Assembly (NCBI GenBank): GCA_963736685.1
Contig: CAVTPZ010000003.1
Location: 1-64,000, forward strand
Direction of reading: 5' to 3'
Origin: DASUPK01 sp963736685
Lineage (GTDB): Bacteria > Actinomycetota > Thermoleophilia > Solirubrobacterales > 70-9
DNA: 64,000 bases
Shown one piece after another: positions 32,286 through 41,369 of this stretch (its first letter is position 1; each line of letters starts with the position of its first letter). Both the position numbers and the translations under genes were made by a program. Below the pieces are notes generated by a model. The model saw only the letters and a list, made by a program, of their open reading frames with translations, was not told the origin of the DNA and did no database searches.

Positions 32286-33797
32286 ATGGAGCTTCGCGAA
32301 CTGCTGAGAGCTGCCGGCGTCGCCGCCGATCTGCGCGGCGATCCGTCCGTGGACGTCCGCGATCTCGCCTACGACAGCCGGCGGGTGGCCGAGGGAACGC
32401 TGTTCTTCTGCTTCCCGGGTGAGAAGACCGACGGCCACGACTTCGCGGCTGCCGCGATCGAGGCCGGCGCCTCGGGGCTGGTCGTGGAACGGCCGCTGGA
32501 GCTCGACGTGCCCCAGGCGCAGGTCGAGGACGCGCGGGCCGCGATGGCGCCAGTCGCCGCGGCCTTCAATGGCGATCCCACCTCCGAGCTCACCGTCGTC
32601 GGGATCACCGGCACCAACGGCAAGACCACCACGGCCTTCCTGGTGCGGCACCTGCTCGAATCGGCCGGGCAGCAGTGCGGTCTCCTCGGGACGGTGCGCC
32701 AGGTGGTCGGCGGCCGGGTCGAGGAGGTGGAGCGGACCACCCCCGAGGCGATCGACCTCCAGCGGACCTTCGCCCGCATGCTCGAGGAAGGCGACGACGC
32801 CTGTGCGATGGAGGTCTCCTCGCACGCGCTGGTCCTGCACCGGGCCGACGCGGTTCACTTCGCGGTCAAGGTCTTCACCAACCTGAGCCAGGACCACCTC
32901 GACTTCCACGCGGACATGGAGGACTACTTCGCCGCCAAGCGACTGCTCTTCTCCGGTGAGGGAGGCGCCCCGCTGATCGAGCTGGAGGGCGGCATCTCCG
33001 TCGTCAACCTCGACGATCCCTACGGACAGCGGCTCGCGGGCGAGCTCTCCACCGGCGACGGCGGCGACTGCATCACCTTCTCCGCTGCGGGTGGGGCGGC
33101 CGACCTGAGCGCGCGGGGGGTCACCTTCGACCCGAGCGGGTCGCGTTTCCTCTGCATGTCGCCGGACGCCCAGATCGAAGTGCAGACGCCTCTCCCGGGC
33201 GACTTCAATGTCTCCAACGCGCTCGCGGCGCTGGGCGTCGCGTACGCCCTGGGGCTGGACCTGCGGGAGGCCGCGGCGGCATTGGCCTCCGCCGAGCAGG
33301 TCCCCGGCCGCTTCGAGTCGATCGACGAGGGACAGCCCTTCGGTGTGATCGTCGACTACGCCCACACACCTGACTCCCTTGAGAACGTCCTGGGCGCCGC
33401 CCGGCGGCTCACCGGCAGCCGGCTGATCTCTGTGTTCGGCTGCGGAGGCGATCGTGACCGCGAGAAGCGGCCCCTGATGGGAAGGGCCGGAGCGGAGCTT
33501 TCCGATATCGCCGTGGTCACCTCCGACAACCCGCGCTCGGAGGACCCTGGGGCGATCATCGAGCAGATCCGCGAGGGGATCCCGGAGAGCCCCCATGCCG
33601 AGGTCCTGATCGATGCCGATCGCAGGGCGGCGATCGCTTCGGCTCTCGGCCGGGCCGGGCAGGGCGACCTGGTGGTGATCGCCGGCAAGGGCCACGAGCA
33701 GGGCCAGGAGTTCGAGGACGGGCGGAAGATTCCATTCGACGATCGCGACGTCGCCCGCGACGAGCTCCGGAAACTCAAGACGGGCTCCGCGACTTGA
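32286..33797 (+). CDS. murE: UDP-MurNAc-tripeptide synthetase, meso-diaminopimelate type
   Basis: 503 aa from ATG 32286. P-loop GITGTNGKTTTAF, then TTPEAIDL, ACAMEVSSHAL and VDYAHTPDSLENVL. The DNPR motif (TSDNPRSEDP) marks enzymes that add meso-DAP rather than lysine, so the cell wall should be of DAP type. Cytosolic step of peptidoglycan precursor synthesis. Overlaps murF by 4 bases. Confidence 0.97.
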   Translation: MELRELLRAAGVAADLRGDPSVDVRDLAYDSRRVAEGTLFFCFPGEKTDGHDFAAAAIEAGASGLVVERPLELDVPQAQVEDARAAMAPVAAAFNGDPTSELTVVGITGTNGKTTTAFLVRHLLESAGQQCGLLGTVRQVVGGRVEEVERTTPEAIDLQRTFARMLEEGDDACAMEVSSHALVLHRADAVHFAVKVFTNLSQDHLDFHADMEDYFAAKRLLFSGEGGAPLIELEGGISVVNLDDPYGQRLAGELSTGDGGDCITFSAAGGAADLSARGVTFDPSGSRFLCMSPDAQIEVQTPLPGDFNVSNALAALGVAYALGLDLREAAAALASAEQVPGRFESIDEGQPFGVIVDYAHTPDSLENVLGAARRLTGSRLISVFGCGGDRDREKRPLMGRAGAELSDIAVVTSDNPRSEDPGAIIEQIREGIPESPHAEVLIDADRRAAIASALGRAGQGDLVVIAGKGHEQGQEFEDGRKIPFDDRDVARDELRKLKTGSAT

Positions 33798-35158
33798 TCA
33801 CCCTCGATGGGGACCGCCTCGCCTCCATGGCGGGGGCCGAGGTGCTTGCCCAGGGAGACGAGGGGGGCCCGGCCCGCGCGGTGATCGACTCACGCGAGGT
33901 TCGCGAGAACGACCTCTTCGTCGGGCTGCCCGGCGAGCGGGCCGACGGCGGCGAGTTCGGCGCCGCAGCGCTCCGTGACCGGGCCTGGGGCATTCTCGTC
34001 GGCACGCAATGGGGACGCGAACTGGCCGCGCAGCGCCGCGCCGGGGCGGCGCTCGACGGGGCGGGATGGATCCTTGGCGCCGCCGATCCCCTCGCCTCGC
34101 TCCAGTCGCTGGCGCGCGGCTGGCGCACCGAGCTCGACGCTCAGGTCGTCGGGATCACCGGCTCGACGGGCAAGACGTCGGTCAAGGACATCTGCCGGAC
34201 GCTGCTCCCGGCCGAGGTGCAGGCGAGCCCGGAGAACTTCAACACCGAGATCGGGCTGCCGCTCGCTGTTCTGGCTGCGCCGGAAGGCACCGAGGTGCTG
34301 GTGCTCGAGATGGGGATGAGAGGCCCGGGCCAGATCGCGGAGCTCTGCGCGATCGCAGCCCCGGACGTCGGGGTGATCACGAACATCGGGCCCGTCCACG
34401 TCGAGCTGCTCGGCTCGATCGAGGCGATCGCGGCGGCGAAGGCGGAGATCATCGACGGGCTGCGGGAGGACGGCACGGCGATCGTGCCGGCGGAGCCGGG
34501 GTCGCTGGAGCCGTACCTTGGGCGCGCCTCGAAGCTCCTCCGCTTCGGTCCCGGCGGCGACGTCGAGGCGACCTGGGTGCTCGCCGAGGCGGGGGAGACC
34601 GACGCGCTGGTGAAGACGCCCGAGGGTGAGCACGCCTTCAAGTTGCCCTTCGTCGAGGCTCACAACCTTGACAACGCGCTGGCGGCGATTGCGGCTGGGT
34701 TGGCGCTCGGATATCCGCTGGCTGAGATGGCGGATCGGGCACCCGGGATAGTCTTCTCGCGCCTCCGTGGGGAGCTGGTGGAGCTCCCGGGAAACGCCAT
34801 CCTGATCAACGACTCCTACAACGCCAACCCGGTCTCGATGCGGGCGGCGCTGGATCACCTCGCCACGTTCGACGCGGGGGGCCGGCGGCTCGCGGTGCTG
34901 GGCGAGATGCGGGAGCTGGGACCCGAGGCGGCCGCATATCACCGCGAGATCGGGAGGCACGCCCGTGAGCGCGGAGTGGAGCTGATCATCGGCGTCGGCG
35001 AGCTGGCCGAGGCCTATGAGCCCGACAGGCACGTCGCCGACGCCGAGGCGGCCGCCGACGCGCTCGCCGAGGCGTTGGGCCCGGGCGACGCCGTCCTGGT
35101 CAAGGGCTCGCGCGCGGTCGGCCTGGAGCGGGTCGCCGAGAAGCTGCAGGAGGGCTAG
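33794..35158 (+). CDS. murF: UDP-MurNAc-tripeptide--D-alanyl-D-alanine ligase
   Basis: 454 aa from TTG 33794 (overlap with the murE stop). P-loop GITGSTGKTSVKD, VLVLEMGMRGPGQIAEL, NIGPVHVELLGS, and INDSYNANPVSMRAAL are standard MurF blocks. Adds D-Ala-D-Ala to the UDP-MurNAc-tripeptide. Directly abuts mraY. Confidence 0.97.
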   Translation: MITLDGDRLASMAGAEVLAQGDEGGPARAVIDSREVRENDLFVGLPGERADGGEFGAAALRDRAWGILVGTQWGRELAAQRRAGAALDGAGWILGAADPLASLQSLARGWRTELDAQVVGITGSTGKTSVKDICRTLLPAEVQASPENFNTEIGLPLAVLAAPEGTEVLVLEMGMRGPGQIAELCAIAAPDVGVITNIGPVHVELLGSIEAIAAAKAEIIDGLREDGTAIVPAEPGSLEPYLGRASKLLRFGPGGDVEATWVLAEAGETDALVKTPEGEHAFKLPFVEAHNLDNALAAIAAGLALGYPLAEMADRAPGIVFSRLRGELVELPGNAILINDSYNANPVSMRAALDHLATFDAGGRRLAVLGEMRELGPEAAAYHREIGRHARERGVELIIGVGELAEAYEPDRHVADAEAAADALAEALGPGDAVLVKGSRAVGLERVAEKLQEG

Positions 35159-36136
35159 ATGCTCGGCGAGATCCTGATCGCAGCGATGGGCGCGATGCTG
35201 ATCTGCATCTTTCTCGGCCCGAAGTTCATCGAGTACCTGCGCCTGCGGGAGTTCGGTCAGCAGATTCGCGAGGAGGGTCCGGAGGAGCACCACGAGAAGG
35301 CCGGCACGCCGACGATGGGCGGCCTGATCATCTTCACGGCCGTCGCGATCCCCTATCTCGTCCTTTCGAATCGCGACACGCAGAGCCTTGCCGTCTTCGG
35401 CGTGGCGCTCGGCTGCGCGATGATCGGATTTGCGGACGACTACCTGAAGATCACCCGGAGGCGCTCGCTCGGCCTCTCCGCCCGATACAAGCTGGCTCTC
35501 CAGGCAGCCCTGGCGGTCGGCCTCTGGTATGTCGCCCGGCATTCGGTCGGCCTCGACTCGAGCCTTGAGCTGCGGATCTCTCACGCCTCCCTCGACATCC
35601 CTGACTGGCTCTATCCGATCGTGATCTTCCTGGTGATCGCGGGGTCGTCCAATGCGGTCAACCTCACCGACGGCCTGGATGGCCTGGCCGCGGGTTGCTG
35701 CGCGATCGTCCTCCTCGCCTACACCGCGATCACGTTCATCACCACGGGCCAGCACAGCCTCTCCCTGCTCTCCGCCTGCTTCGTCGGCGGCTGCATCGGC
35801 TTCCTCTGGTTCAACGCCTTCCCGGCGTCGATCTTCATGGGAGACACCGGCTCGCTCGGACTGGGGGGAGCGATCGGGGCATTGGCCGTGATGACCCAGA
35901 CCGAGATCCTGCTGATCATCACGGGCGGCATCTTCGTGATCGAGGCGCTCTCGGTCGCGCTCCAGGTTGCCGCCTTCAAGGCGTTCCGCCGCCGCGTCCT
36001 GCTGATGGCCCCGGTCCATCACCACTTCGAGCTGATGGCGTGGTCGGAGACGAAGATCATGCTGCGCTTCTGGATCATCGCCGCGGTCTGCGCCGGCATT
36101 GGCTTCACGCTTTATCAGCAGTCGATCGGGACGTGA
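35159..36136 (+). CDS. mraY: Phospho-N-acetylmuramoyl-pentapeptide transferase
   Basis: 325 aa from ATG 35159, zero bases after the murF stop. About ten membrane helices. Conserved HHEKAGTPTMGGL, the active-site aspartates in FADDYLK and NAVNLTDGLDGLA, FMGDTGSLGLGGAIG and the APVHHHFEL loop. Forms lipid I at the inner membrane face. The structured element (copy B) follows before murD. Confidence 0.97.
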   Translation: MLGEILIAAMGAMLICIFLGPKFIEYLRLREFGQQIREEGPEEHHEKAGTPTMGGLIIFTAVAIPYLVLSNRDTQSLAVFGVALGCAMIGFADDYLKITRRRSLGLSARYKLALQAALAVGLWYVARHSVGLDSSLELRISHASLDIPDWLYPIVIFLVIAGSSNAVNLTDGLDGLAAGCCAIVLLAYTAITFITTGQHSLSLLSACFVGGCIGFLWFNAFPASIFMGDTGSLGLGGAIGALAVMTQTEILLIITGGIFVIEALSVALQVAAFKAFRRRVLLMAPVHHHFELMAWSETKIMLRFWIIAAVCAGIGFTLYQQSIGT

Positions 36137-36146
36137 CGTGATCGAG

Positions 36147-36244
36147 CCCCGGCTTCGCCATCAAGTCGCGGCCACAAGCGGCCGCCCCACGTAAGTCGCT
36201 TCGGGCTGCGCCCTTCGCTCCGAGTGGAGCGGCCTGGTGGCCGC
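36147..36244 (+). repeat. Dispersed structured element, copy B
   Basis: Same layout as the copy at 12195, starting CCCCGGCTTCGCCATC (36147-36162). Outer arms GCGGCCAC (36168-36175) and GTGGCCGC (36237-36244). Compared with copy A one outer pair has changed from A-T to C-G, keeping the pairing. The two inner hairpins are kept (GGGC-TGC-GCCC and CGCTCC-GAGT-GGAGCG) while their loops differ. It occupies most of the 150-base gap between mraY and murD, the largest gap inside the dcw cluster. Confidence 0.82.
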
Positions 36245-36286
36245 TAGGCACGAAGGGAGTGAGGGCCCGAGGTCGAACATGGTTAT

Positions 36287-37660
36287 GTGAACTCAGGCGA
36301 GAAGCCGCGTCCTCCGCTGCCCGAAGGGCCGTTCCTGGTGGTGGGACTGGCGCGCTCCGGCGCTGCGATCGCGAGCGTCCTTGCCGGGCGCGGCGAGACC
36401 GTGATCGGGGTGGATTCTGGCGCGCCCGAGGAGGCGGCAGGGCTGGAGGGCGCGGGCGTCGAAGTCAGTTTGGGCGTGGACGGAACACGGCAACTCGATC
36501 GTGCCCGAACGGTGGTGAAGAGCCCCGGCGTGCCCCAGGACGCACCCGTGGTGCGGGCGGCGCGTGATCGCGGGATCGAGGTCACGGGCGAGCTCGAGCT
36601 CGCCTGGCGGCTGATCCCGAACGCCTTCTGCGCCGTCACCGGTACGAATGGAAAGACGACCACCACCGAGCTGATCGGCCACCTGCACCGCACGGCGGGC
36701 CTCCCGGTTGCGGTTGCCGGCAACGTCGGCACCCCGCTCTCGTCCCTCGTCGGGGCGATCGACGCGGACGCGACGGTGGTCTGCGAGGCATCCAGCTTCC
36801 AGCTCGAGGACACCGAGTTCTTCTCGCCGGAGTGCGGCGTCTTCATCAATCTCGCGCCGGACCACCTCGACCGGCACGGCACCCTCGAGGCATACCAGGA
36901 CGCGAAGCTCCGGATCTTCGCCAATCAGGGCAACGACGACGCCGCGGTCTACAACGGGGACACGCCGGAGCTCCGAGACCGCGATCTCGGCGGCTGCGCG
37001 CGCCGCATCCGCTTCTGCCCGGTGGAGGGGGAGTCGGCCGATCCTGACTGCGAGCTCTCCATGCGTGACGGCGTCATCTTCGCGGCGGACGAGCCGCTGC
37101 TCCGTGCCGAGGAGCTCCAGCTGCTCGGCTCCCACAACGTCGAGAACGCGATGGCGGCTGCCGCGGCAGCGCTCGCGTTGGGGCTGCCTCGCGACGCCGT
37201 GGCGGAGGGACTGCGGAGCTTCCGGGGAGTAGCCCACCGGCTCGAGCCGGTTCGGGAGCTCGACGGCGTCCTCTACGTGAATGACTCCAAGGCGACCAAT
37301 GTCGCGTCCGCGGTCGCGGGCGTCCGGGCCTTCGACGGCGGGGTCCGCCTGATCGCCGGCGGGCGCCCGAAGCAGGAGAGCTTCGCTCCGCTCGCGGAGG
37401 CGGTCGCGGACCGCTGCGTCGCCGTCTATGCGATCGGAGAGGCGGCCGAGCGCCTGGCGGCCGAGCTCTCACCGGCGGCCGAGCGCGGCGTCCGGATCTC
37501 CCAGGCGGGCACCCTCGAGGCCGCCGTGGCGCAGGCGAGGGCCGATGCCCAGCCCGGCGAGGTGGTCCTGCTCTCCCCGGCCTGCGCGAGCTTCGACGCG
37601 TTCAGGGACTTCGAGGAGCGCGGCGACCGCTTCCGCGAGCTGGTGGAGGAGCTGGGATGA
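36287..37660 (+). CDS. murD: UDP-MurNAc-L-alanine--D-glutamate ligase
   Basis: 457 aa from GTG 36287. The bases ATGGTTATGTGA just before form a three-codon reading frame whose stop overlaps this start, and no strong ribosome site is seen. VVGLARSGAAIASVLAGRG, P-loop VTGTNGKTTTTEL, CEASSFQLED, LAPDHLDRHG, NDSKATNVASAV and LLSPACASFDAFRDFEERG are MurD signatures. Adds D-Glu to UDP-MurNAc-L-Ala. Confidence 0.96.
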   Translation: MNSGEKPRPPLPEGPFLVVGLARSGAAIASVLAGRGETVIGVDSGAPEEAAGLEGAGVEVSLGVDGTRQLDRARTVVKSPGVPQDAPVVRAARDRGIEVTGELELAWRLIPNAFCAVTGTNGKTTTTELIGHLHRTAGLPVAVAGNVGTPLSSLVGAIDADATVVCEASSFQLEDTEFFSPECGVFINLAPDHLDRHGTLEAYQDAKLRIFANQGNDDAAVYNGDTPELRDRDLGGCARRIRFCPVEGESADPDCELSMRDGVIFAADEPLLRAEELQLLGSHNVENAMAAAAAALALGLPRDAVAEGLRSFRGVAHRLEPVRELDGVLYVNDSKATNVASAVAGVRAFDGGVRLIAGGRPKQESFAPLAEAVADRCVAVYAIGEAAERLAAELSPAAERGVRISQAGTLEAAVAQARADAQPGEVVLLSPACASFDAFRDFEERGDRFRELVEELG

Positions 37661-38964
37661 GCGCGAGCAACGCGAAGACGCGCAAGCCGGCGCCCCCGCC
37701 GCTCGAGTACTCGCTGCTGCTCACGGCGACCCTCTGCCTGCTCGCCTTCGGCGCCGTGATGGTCTTCAGCGCCAGCTCCGCTCGCTCGCTCCTGAACAGC
37801 GGCGGGAACGGCTTCTACTACCTGGAGCGCACGGTGATCTTCGGCGCGATCGGCCTGCTGGTGATGCGGGTCGCCTCGGTGCGCGGCGTGGCGGCCGCCA
37901 AGCCGATGACCCCGCTGATCCTGATCGGCTCCCTGTTTCTGCTCTTCGCGGTGCTGCTGCCCGGGGTGGGAAGCACTGTCAACGGCGCGCAGCGCTGGAT
38001 CGGCGGCGGCTTCGTCCAGTTCCAGCCCTCCGAGCTCGCCAAGATCGCCATCGTCCTCTACGGCGCCTACCTGCTCTCGACGGAGCCCAAGCGCGTCCGG
38101 ACTCTCGCCGGCCTGGGGCCATACCTGCTGATCGTCGGGCTGTCCGTGCTGCTGATCGCCAAGGAGCCCGATCTCGGCACCGCGATCGTGCTCTGCTCCG
38201 CCGTCTGCTGCGTCCTCTTCCTCGCGGGCGTCAAGCCTCGGACGCTGGCGCCCGTCGGGGCAGTGATCGCGTTCGTGGCCGTGGTGATGATCGCCATTCA
38301 CCCCTACCAGGAGGCCCGCCTCACCGGCTTTCTCCATCCGAACAGCGACACCAGTGGCGCCGGCTTCCAGGCGAAGCAGGCGACGATCGCGATCGGCTCC
38401 GGCGGCCTGACGGGCGTGGGGCTGGGGGAGAGCGTCCAGAAGGCCTCCTACCTGCCGGAGGCCCATACCGACATGATCGCGGCCGTCATCGGAGAGGAGC
38501 TCGGGCTGGTGGGGATGTTCGTGCTCGTCGGCCTCTTCGGGATTTTCGGCTACGCGGGCCTGCGGGCAGCCCACAGGGCGCGCGACCGTTTCAGCAAGCT
38601 GCTGGCCGCCGGTCTCACCTCCCTGATCCTGGCCCAGGCGGCCCTGAACCTCTTCGCCGTGCTCGGCCTGGCACCGCTCACGGGAGTCCCATTGCCGTTC
38701 GTCTCGTATGGAGGGACCAGTCTCGTGATCACGCTCGCCGCGGCGGGTCTGATCCTGAACGTGGCCCGCCGGCCCGCGCAGGCGTCCGCCCGATCCGGCT
38801 CCGCCCGCGGCACGGCCGCGGGCCCTGCGAGACTGCGCGTTGTCGAGGGCGGGTCCAGCAACAGGAGAAAGCGCGTAGGAAGTGGCACGAGTCGTGATAG
38901 CCGCCGGCGGCACGGCGGGGCACGTCGTACCGGCGATCGCCGTCGCCGACGCGCTTCGGGCTGA
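37657..38964 (+). CDS. ftsW: Septal peptidoglycan polymerase FtsW (SEDS family)
   Basis: 435 aa from ATG 37657 (ATGA overlap with murD). Ten membrane helices; FSASSARSLLN, GAQRWIGGGFVQFQPSELAKIAIV, AKEPDLGTAIVL and LPFVSYGGTSLVITLAAAGLILNV are SEDS signatures. The 60-residue cytoplasmic tail is Arg/Ser/Gly-rich and runs 83 bases into murG, an unusually long overlap. The frame one base over stops just before the murG GTG, so an indel in the tail is possible. Polymerises septal glycan with FtsI. Confidence 0.95.
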   Translation: MSASNAKTRKPAPPPLEYSLLLTATLCLLAFGAVMVFSASSARSLLNSGGNGFYYLERTVIFGAIGLLVMRVASVRGVAAAKPMTPLILIGSLFLLFAVLLPGVGSTVNGAQRWIGGGFVQFQPSELAKIAIVLYGAYLLSTEPKRVRTLAGLGPYLLIVGLSVLLIAKEPDLGTAIVLCSAVCCVLFLAGVKPRTLAPVGAVIAFVAVVMIAIHPYQEARLTGFLHPNSDTSGAGFQAKQATIAIGSGGLTGVGLGESVQKASYLPEAHTDMIAAVIGEELGLVGMFVLVGLFGIFGYAGLRAAHRARDRFSKLLAAGLTSLILAQAALNLFAVLGLAPLTGVPLPFVSYGGTSLVITLAAAGLILNVARRPAQASARSGSARGTAAGPARLRVVEGGSSNRRKRVGSGTSRDSRRRHGGARRTGDRRRRRASG

Positions 38965-39973
38965 GGGCGCCGAGGTCAGCTTCCTCGGGACGCGCGAGCG
39001 CGCCGAGGCGGACCTCGTTCCCGCGGCCGGGTACGAGATCGACTTCCTGCGCGTCAGCGGCATTGACCGCCGCAACCCGCTGAAGGCAATCCGCGCGATC
39101 TGGCGCTCCGGTCGGGCGGTGGGCGTCGCCCGCACCGTCCTGGAACGCCGCAGGGCGGACGTCGTGCTGGGAGGTGGCGGCTACGTGTCCGGCCCCGCGG
39201 GCCTGGCCGCGGTCCGGATGGGGGTGCCCCTGGTCCTCACCGAGGCGGACAGCCATCTCGGCCTCGCCAACCGCATGCTCGCGCGCCGCGCCGAGCGCAT
39301 CTGCCTCGCTTTCCCGATCCCGGGACGAGACGGTGGCCCGTACGTGGTGACCGGCCGCCCGGTGCCCCGGCCCGTCCTGGAGGCCGACGCGACGGTCGCC
39401 CGTCGGCGTTTCGGCATCCCGGAGCCGGCCGACTGCGTCACGGTCGTGGGAGGCAGCCTGGGAGCTCGCTCGGTCAACCTGGCGGCGTTCGAGGCCTTCA
39501 CGCGCCTGCACGGCGATCACGTTGGACAGCCCTGGGTGCTCCACATCGTCGGCCGGCGCGACTACCCGGAACTGCGCCGCCGCTGGGATGAGGCCGGCAG
39601 GCCGGAGCGCTACACGCTCCTGCAGTACGAACCCGATCTCGGCGACGTCCTGGCCGCCGCGGACCTGGTGGTCGCCCGCTCCGGCGGCTCCGTGATGGAG
39701 ATCGCCGCGGCCGGCCGCCCGGCCATCCTGGTTCCCTATCCGCATGCCACGGCCGACCATCAGACGACCAACGCCCGCTGGATGGCCGACGGCGGCGCGG
39801 CCGTCGTGATCGCAGACGACGAGCTGACCGCTGACCGCCTGAGCGCCACGATCGCTGAGCTGCTCTCCGACGAGGATCGCCTGCGGGAGATGAGCGTCGC
39901 TGCGCGTCGGCTTGCCAAACCGGACGCGGCCGAGCGCATCGCCCGCGAGGTCGTGAGGGCCGCCGATGGCTGA
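38882..39973 (+). CDS. murG: UDP-GlcNAc:lipid I GlcNAc transferase
   Basis: 363 aa from GTG 38882. N-terminal GGTAGHVVPAIAVADAL, FLGTRERAEADLVPAAG, DVVLGGGGYVSGPAGLAA, VVGGSLGARSVN and ADLVVARSGGSVMEIAAAGRPAIL are the glycosyltransferase 28 blocks. Membrane-associated; makes lipid II. Overlaps murC by 8 bases. Confidence 0.97.
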   Translation: MARVVIAAGGTAGHVVPAIAVADALRAEGAEVSFLGTRERAEADLVPAAGYEIDFLRVSGIDRRNPLKAIRAIWRSGRAVGVARTVLERRRADVVLGGGGYVSGPAGLAAVRMGVPLVLTEADSHLGLANRMLARRAERICLAFPIPGRDGGPYVVTGRPVPRPVLEADATVARRRFGIPEPADCVTVVGGSLGARSVNLAAFEAFTRLHGDHVGQPWVLHIVGRRDYPELRRRWDEAGRPERYTLLQYEPDLGDVLAAADLVVARSGGSVMEIAAAGRPAILVPYPHATADHQTTNARWMADGGAAVVIADDELTADRLSATIAELLSDEDRLREMSVAARRLAKPDAAERIAREVVRAADG

Positions 39974-41369
39974 TCCGATCTCCGGCCGCAGGATCCACTT
40001 CATCGCGATCGGCGGAGCCGGCATGAGCGGGCTGGCGCTCGTTTGCCGCCGGCTCGGCGCCGAGGTGAGTGGGTCCGACCGCGCGGAGTCCTCGTATATG
40101 GACCGTCTGAGGGCGGCGGGGATCCACCCGCACCTCGGCCACGACGCCGGCCAGGTTCCCCCGGAGGCCGAGGTGGTCGTCTCCACCGCGGTGCCGGAGG
40201 ACAACCCCGAGCTGGTCCGTGCCCGCGAGCGCGGCCAGCGCGTGATCCACCGCGGCGAGCTCCTCGCCGAGCTCTGCTCGCAGCGCCGCCTGCTGGCGAT
40301 CGCCGGTACCCATGGCAAGACCACCACCGCGGCGATGTGCATCTGGGCTCTTCGGGAGATCGGCGCCGACCCTGCCTTCTTCCTCGGCGGCGAGCTGCCC
40401 GGCGCGGGCGCGGATGGTGCACCCACCAACGCGGGGTGGGGGGATGGCGACTGGGTCGTCGCCGAGGCCGACGAGAGCGACGCCAGCTTCCTGAAGCTCC
40501 GGCCCGAGGTCGCGGTGATCACGAACCTCGAGCTCGACCATCATTCGCGCTGGGGCTCTCTCGCAGAGCTCACCGAGGCGTTCACCGCCTTCGCGGCGCC
40601 TGCGAGCGGGCTGGTCGTCGGCGCCGACGTTCGCCTGCCGAGGCAGGAGGCTCGGCGCGAGCTGCGATTCGCCCTCGAGCCGGTTGCCGGCCAGCCTCCC
40701 CAGGATGCGGAGCTGCTCGCCACGGACATCGCCGCCGAGGGAGGCGGAATCCGGTTTCGGGCGCACGGCGGGGAACTCGACACCGAGGTCTCGCTGCGGG
40801 TACCCGGCCGTCACAACGTCGCCAACGCGCTCGCCGCCCTCGGCGGCCTCTCGCTCGCCTCGGCGGACGTCGAGGGGTGCGCCCGGGCTCTCGCGGGCTT
40901 CCCGGGCGTCGCGCGCAGGCTCGAGCTCAAGGGAGAGGCCCACGGCGCCCGCATCTATGACGACTACGCACATCACCCGACGGAGGTCGCGGCGACGCTC
41001 CAGGCCGCGCGGGATCTCGGGCCTCGCCGGCTGCTGGTCGCCTTCCAGCCTCACCTCTACTCCCGCACCAAGGCGCTCTCGGCCGAGTTCGGCGCGGCCC
41101 TGGCCGCAGCCGATGAGATCGCCGTCCTCGACGTGTACCCGGCCCGTGAGGAGCCCGTCGGGGAACTCGAGGGTGTGAGCGGCATGATGATCGCCAGCGC
41201 CGCCGCGGATCACGGACACGGTCGCCGCGTCTGGTGGCTGCCTACCGTCGATCTCGCCGCCCGCGCTCTGGGGCCTCGACTCGGCGAGGGGGACGTCCTG
41301 ATCACGATCGGGGCCGGCGACGTCTACAAGCTCGCCGAGACCCTGGTGAACGGGAGCGCACCGGAATGA
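39966..41369 (+). CDS. murC: UDP-MurNAc--L-alanine ligase
   Basis: 467 aa from ATG 39966. IHFIAIGGAGMSGLA, SGSDRAES, P-loop AGTHGKTTTAAM, AEADESDASFL, NLELDHHSRWG and YDDYAHHPTEVAATL are MurC signatures. First amino-acid ligase of the muropeptide pathway. Its TGA overlaps the murB start. Confidence 0.97.
   Translation: MADPISGRRIHFIAIGGAGMSGLALVCRRLGAEVSGSDRAESSYMDRLRAAGIHPHLGHDAGQVPPEAEVVVSTAVPEDNPELVRARERGQRVIHRGELLAELCSQRRLLAIAGTHGKTTTAAMCIWALREIGADPAFFLGGELPGAGADGAPTNAGWGDGDWVVAEADESDASFLKLRPEVAVITNLELDHHSRWGSLAELTEAFTAFAAPASGLVVGADVRLPRQEARRELRFALEPVAGQPPQDAELLATDIAAEGGGIRFRAHGGELDTEVSLRVPGRHNVANALAALGGLSLASADVEGCARALAGFPGVARRLELKGEAHGARIYDDYAHHPTEVAATLQAARDLGPRRLLVAFQPHLYSRTKALSAEFGAALAAADEIAVLDVYPAREEPVGELEGVSGMMIASAAADHGHGRRVWWLPTVDLAARALGPRLGEGDVLITIGAGDVYKLAETLVNGSAPE

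Noticed and set aside
30540..33695. Very long minus-strand open frame (1051 codons) opposite ftsI and murE
   Set aside because: Antisense shadow of conserved genes; composition is Arg/Gly/Asp-rich with no recognisable domain, as expected for high-GC DNA.
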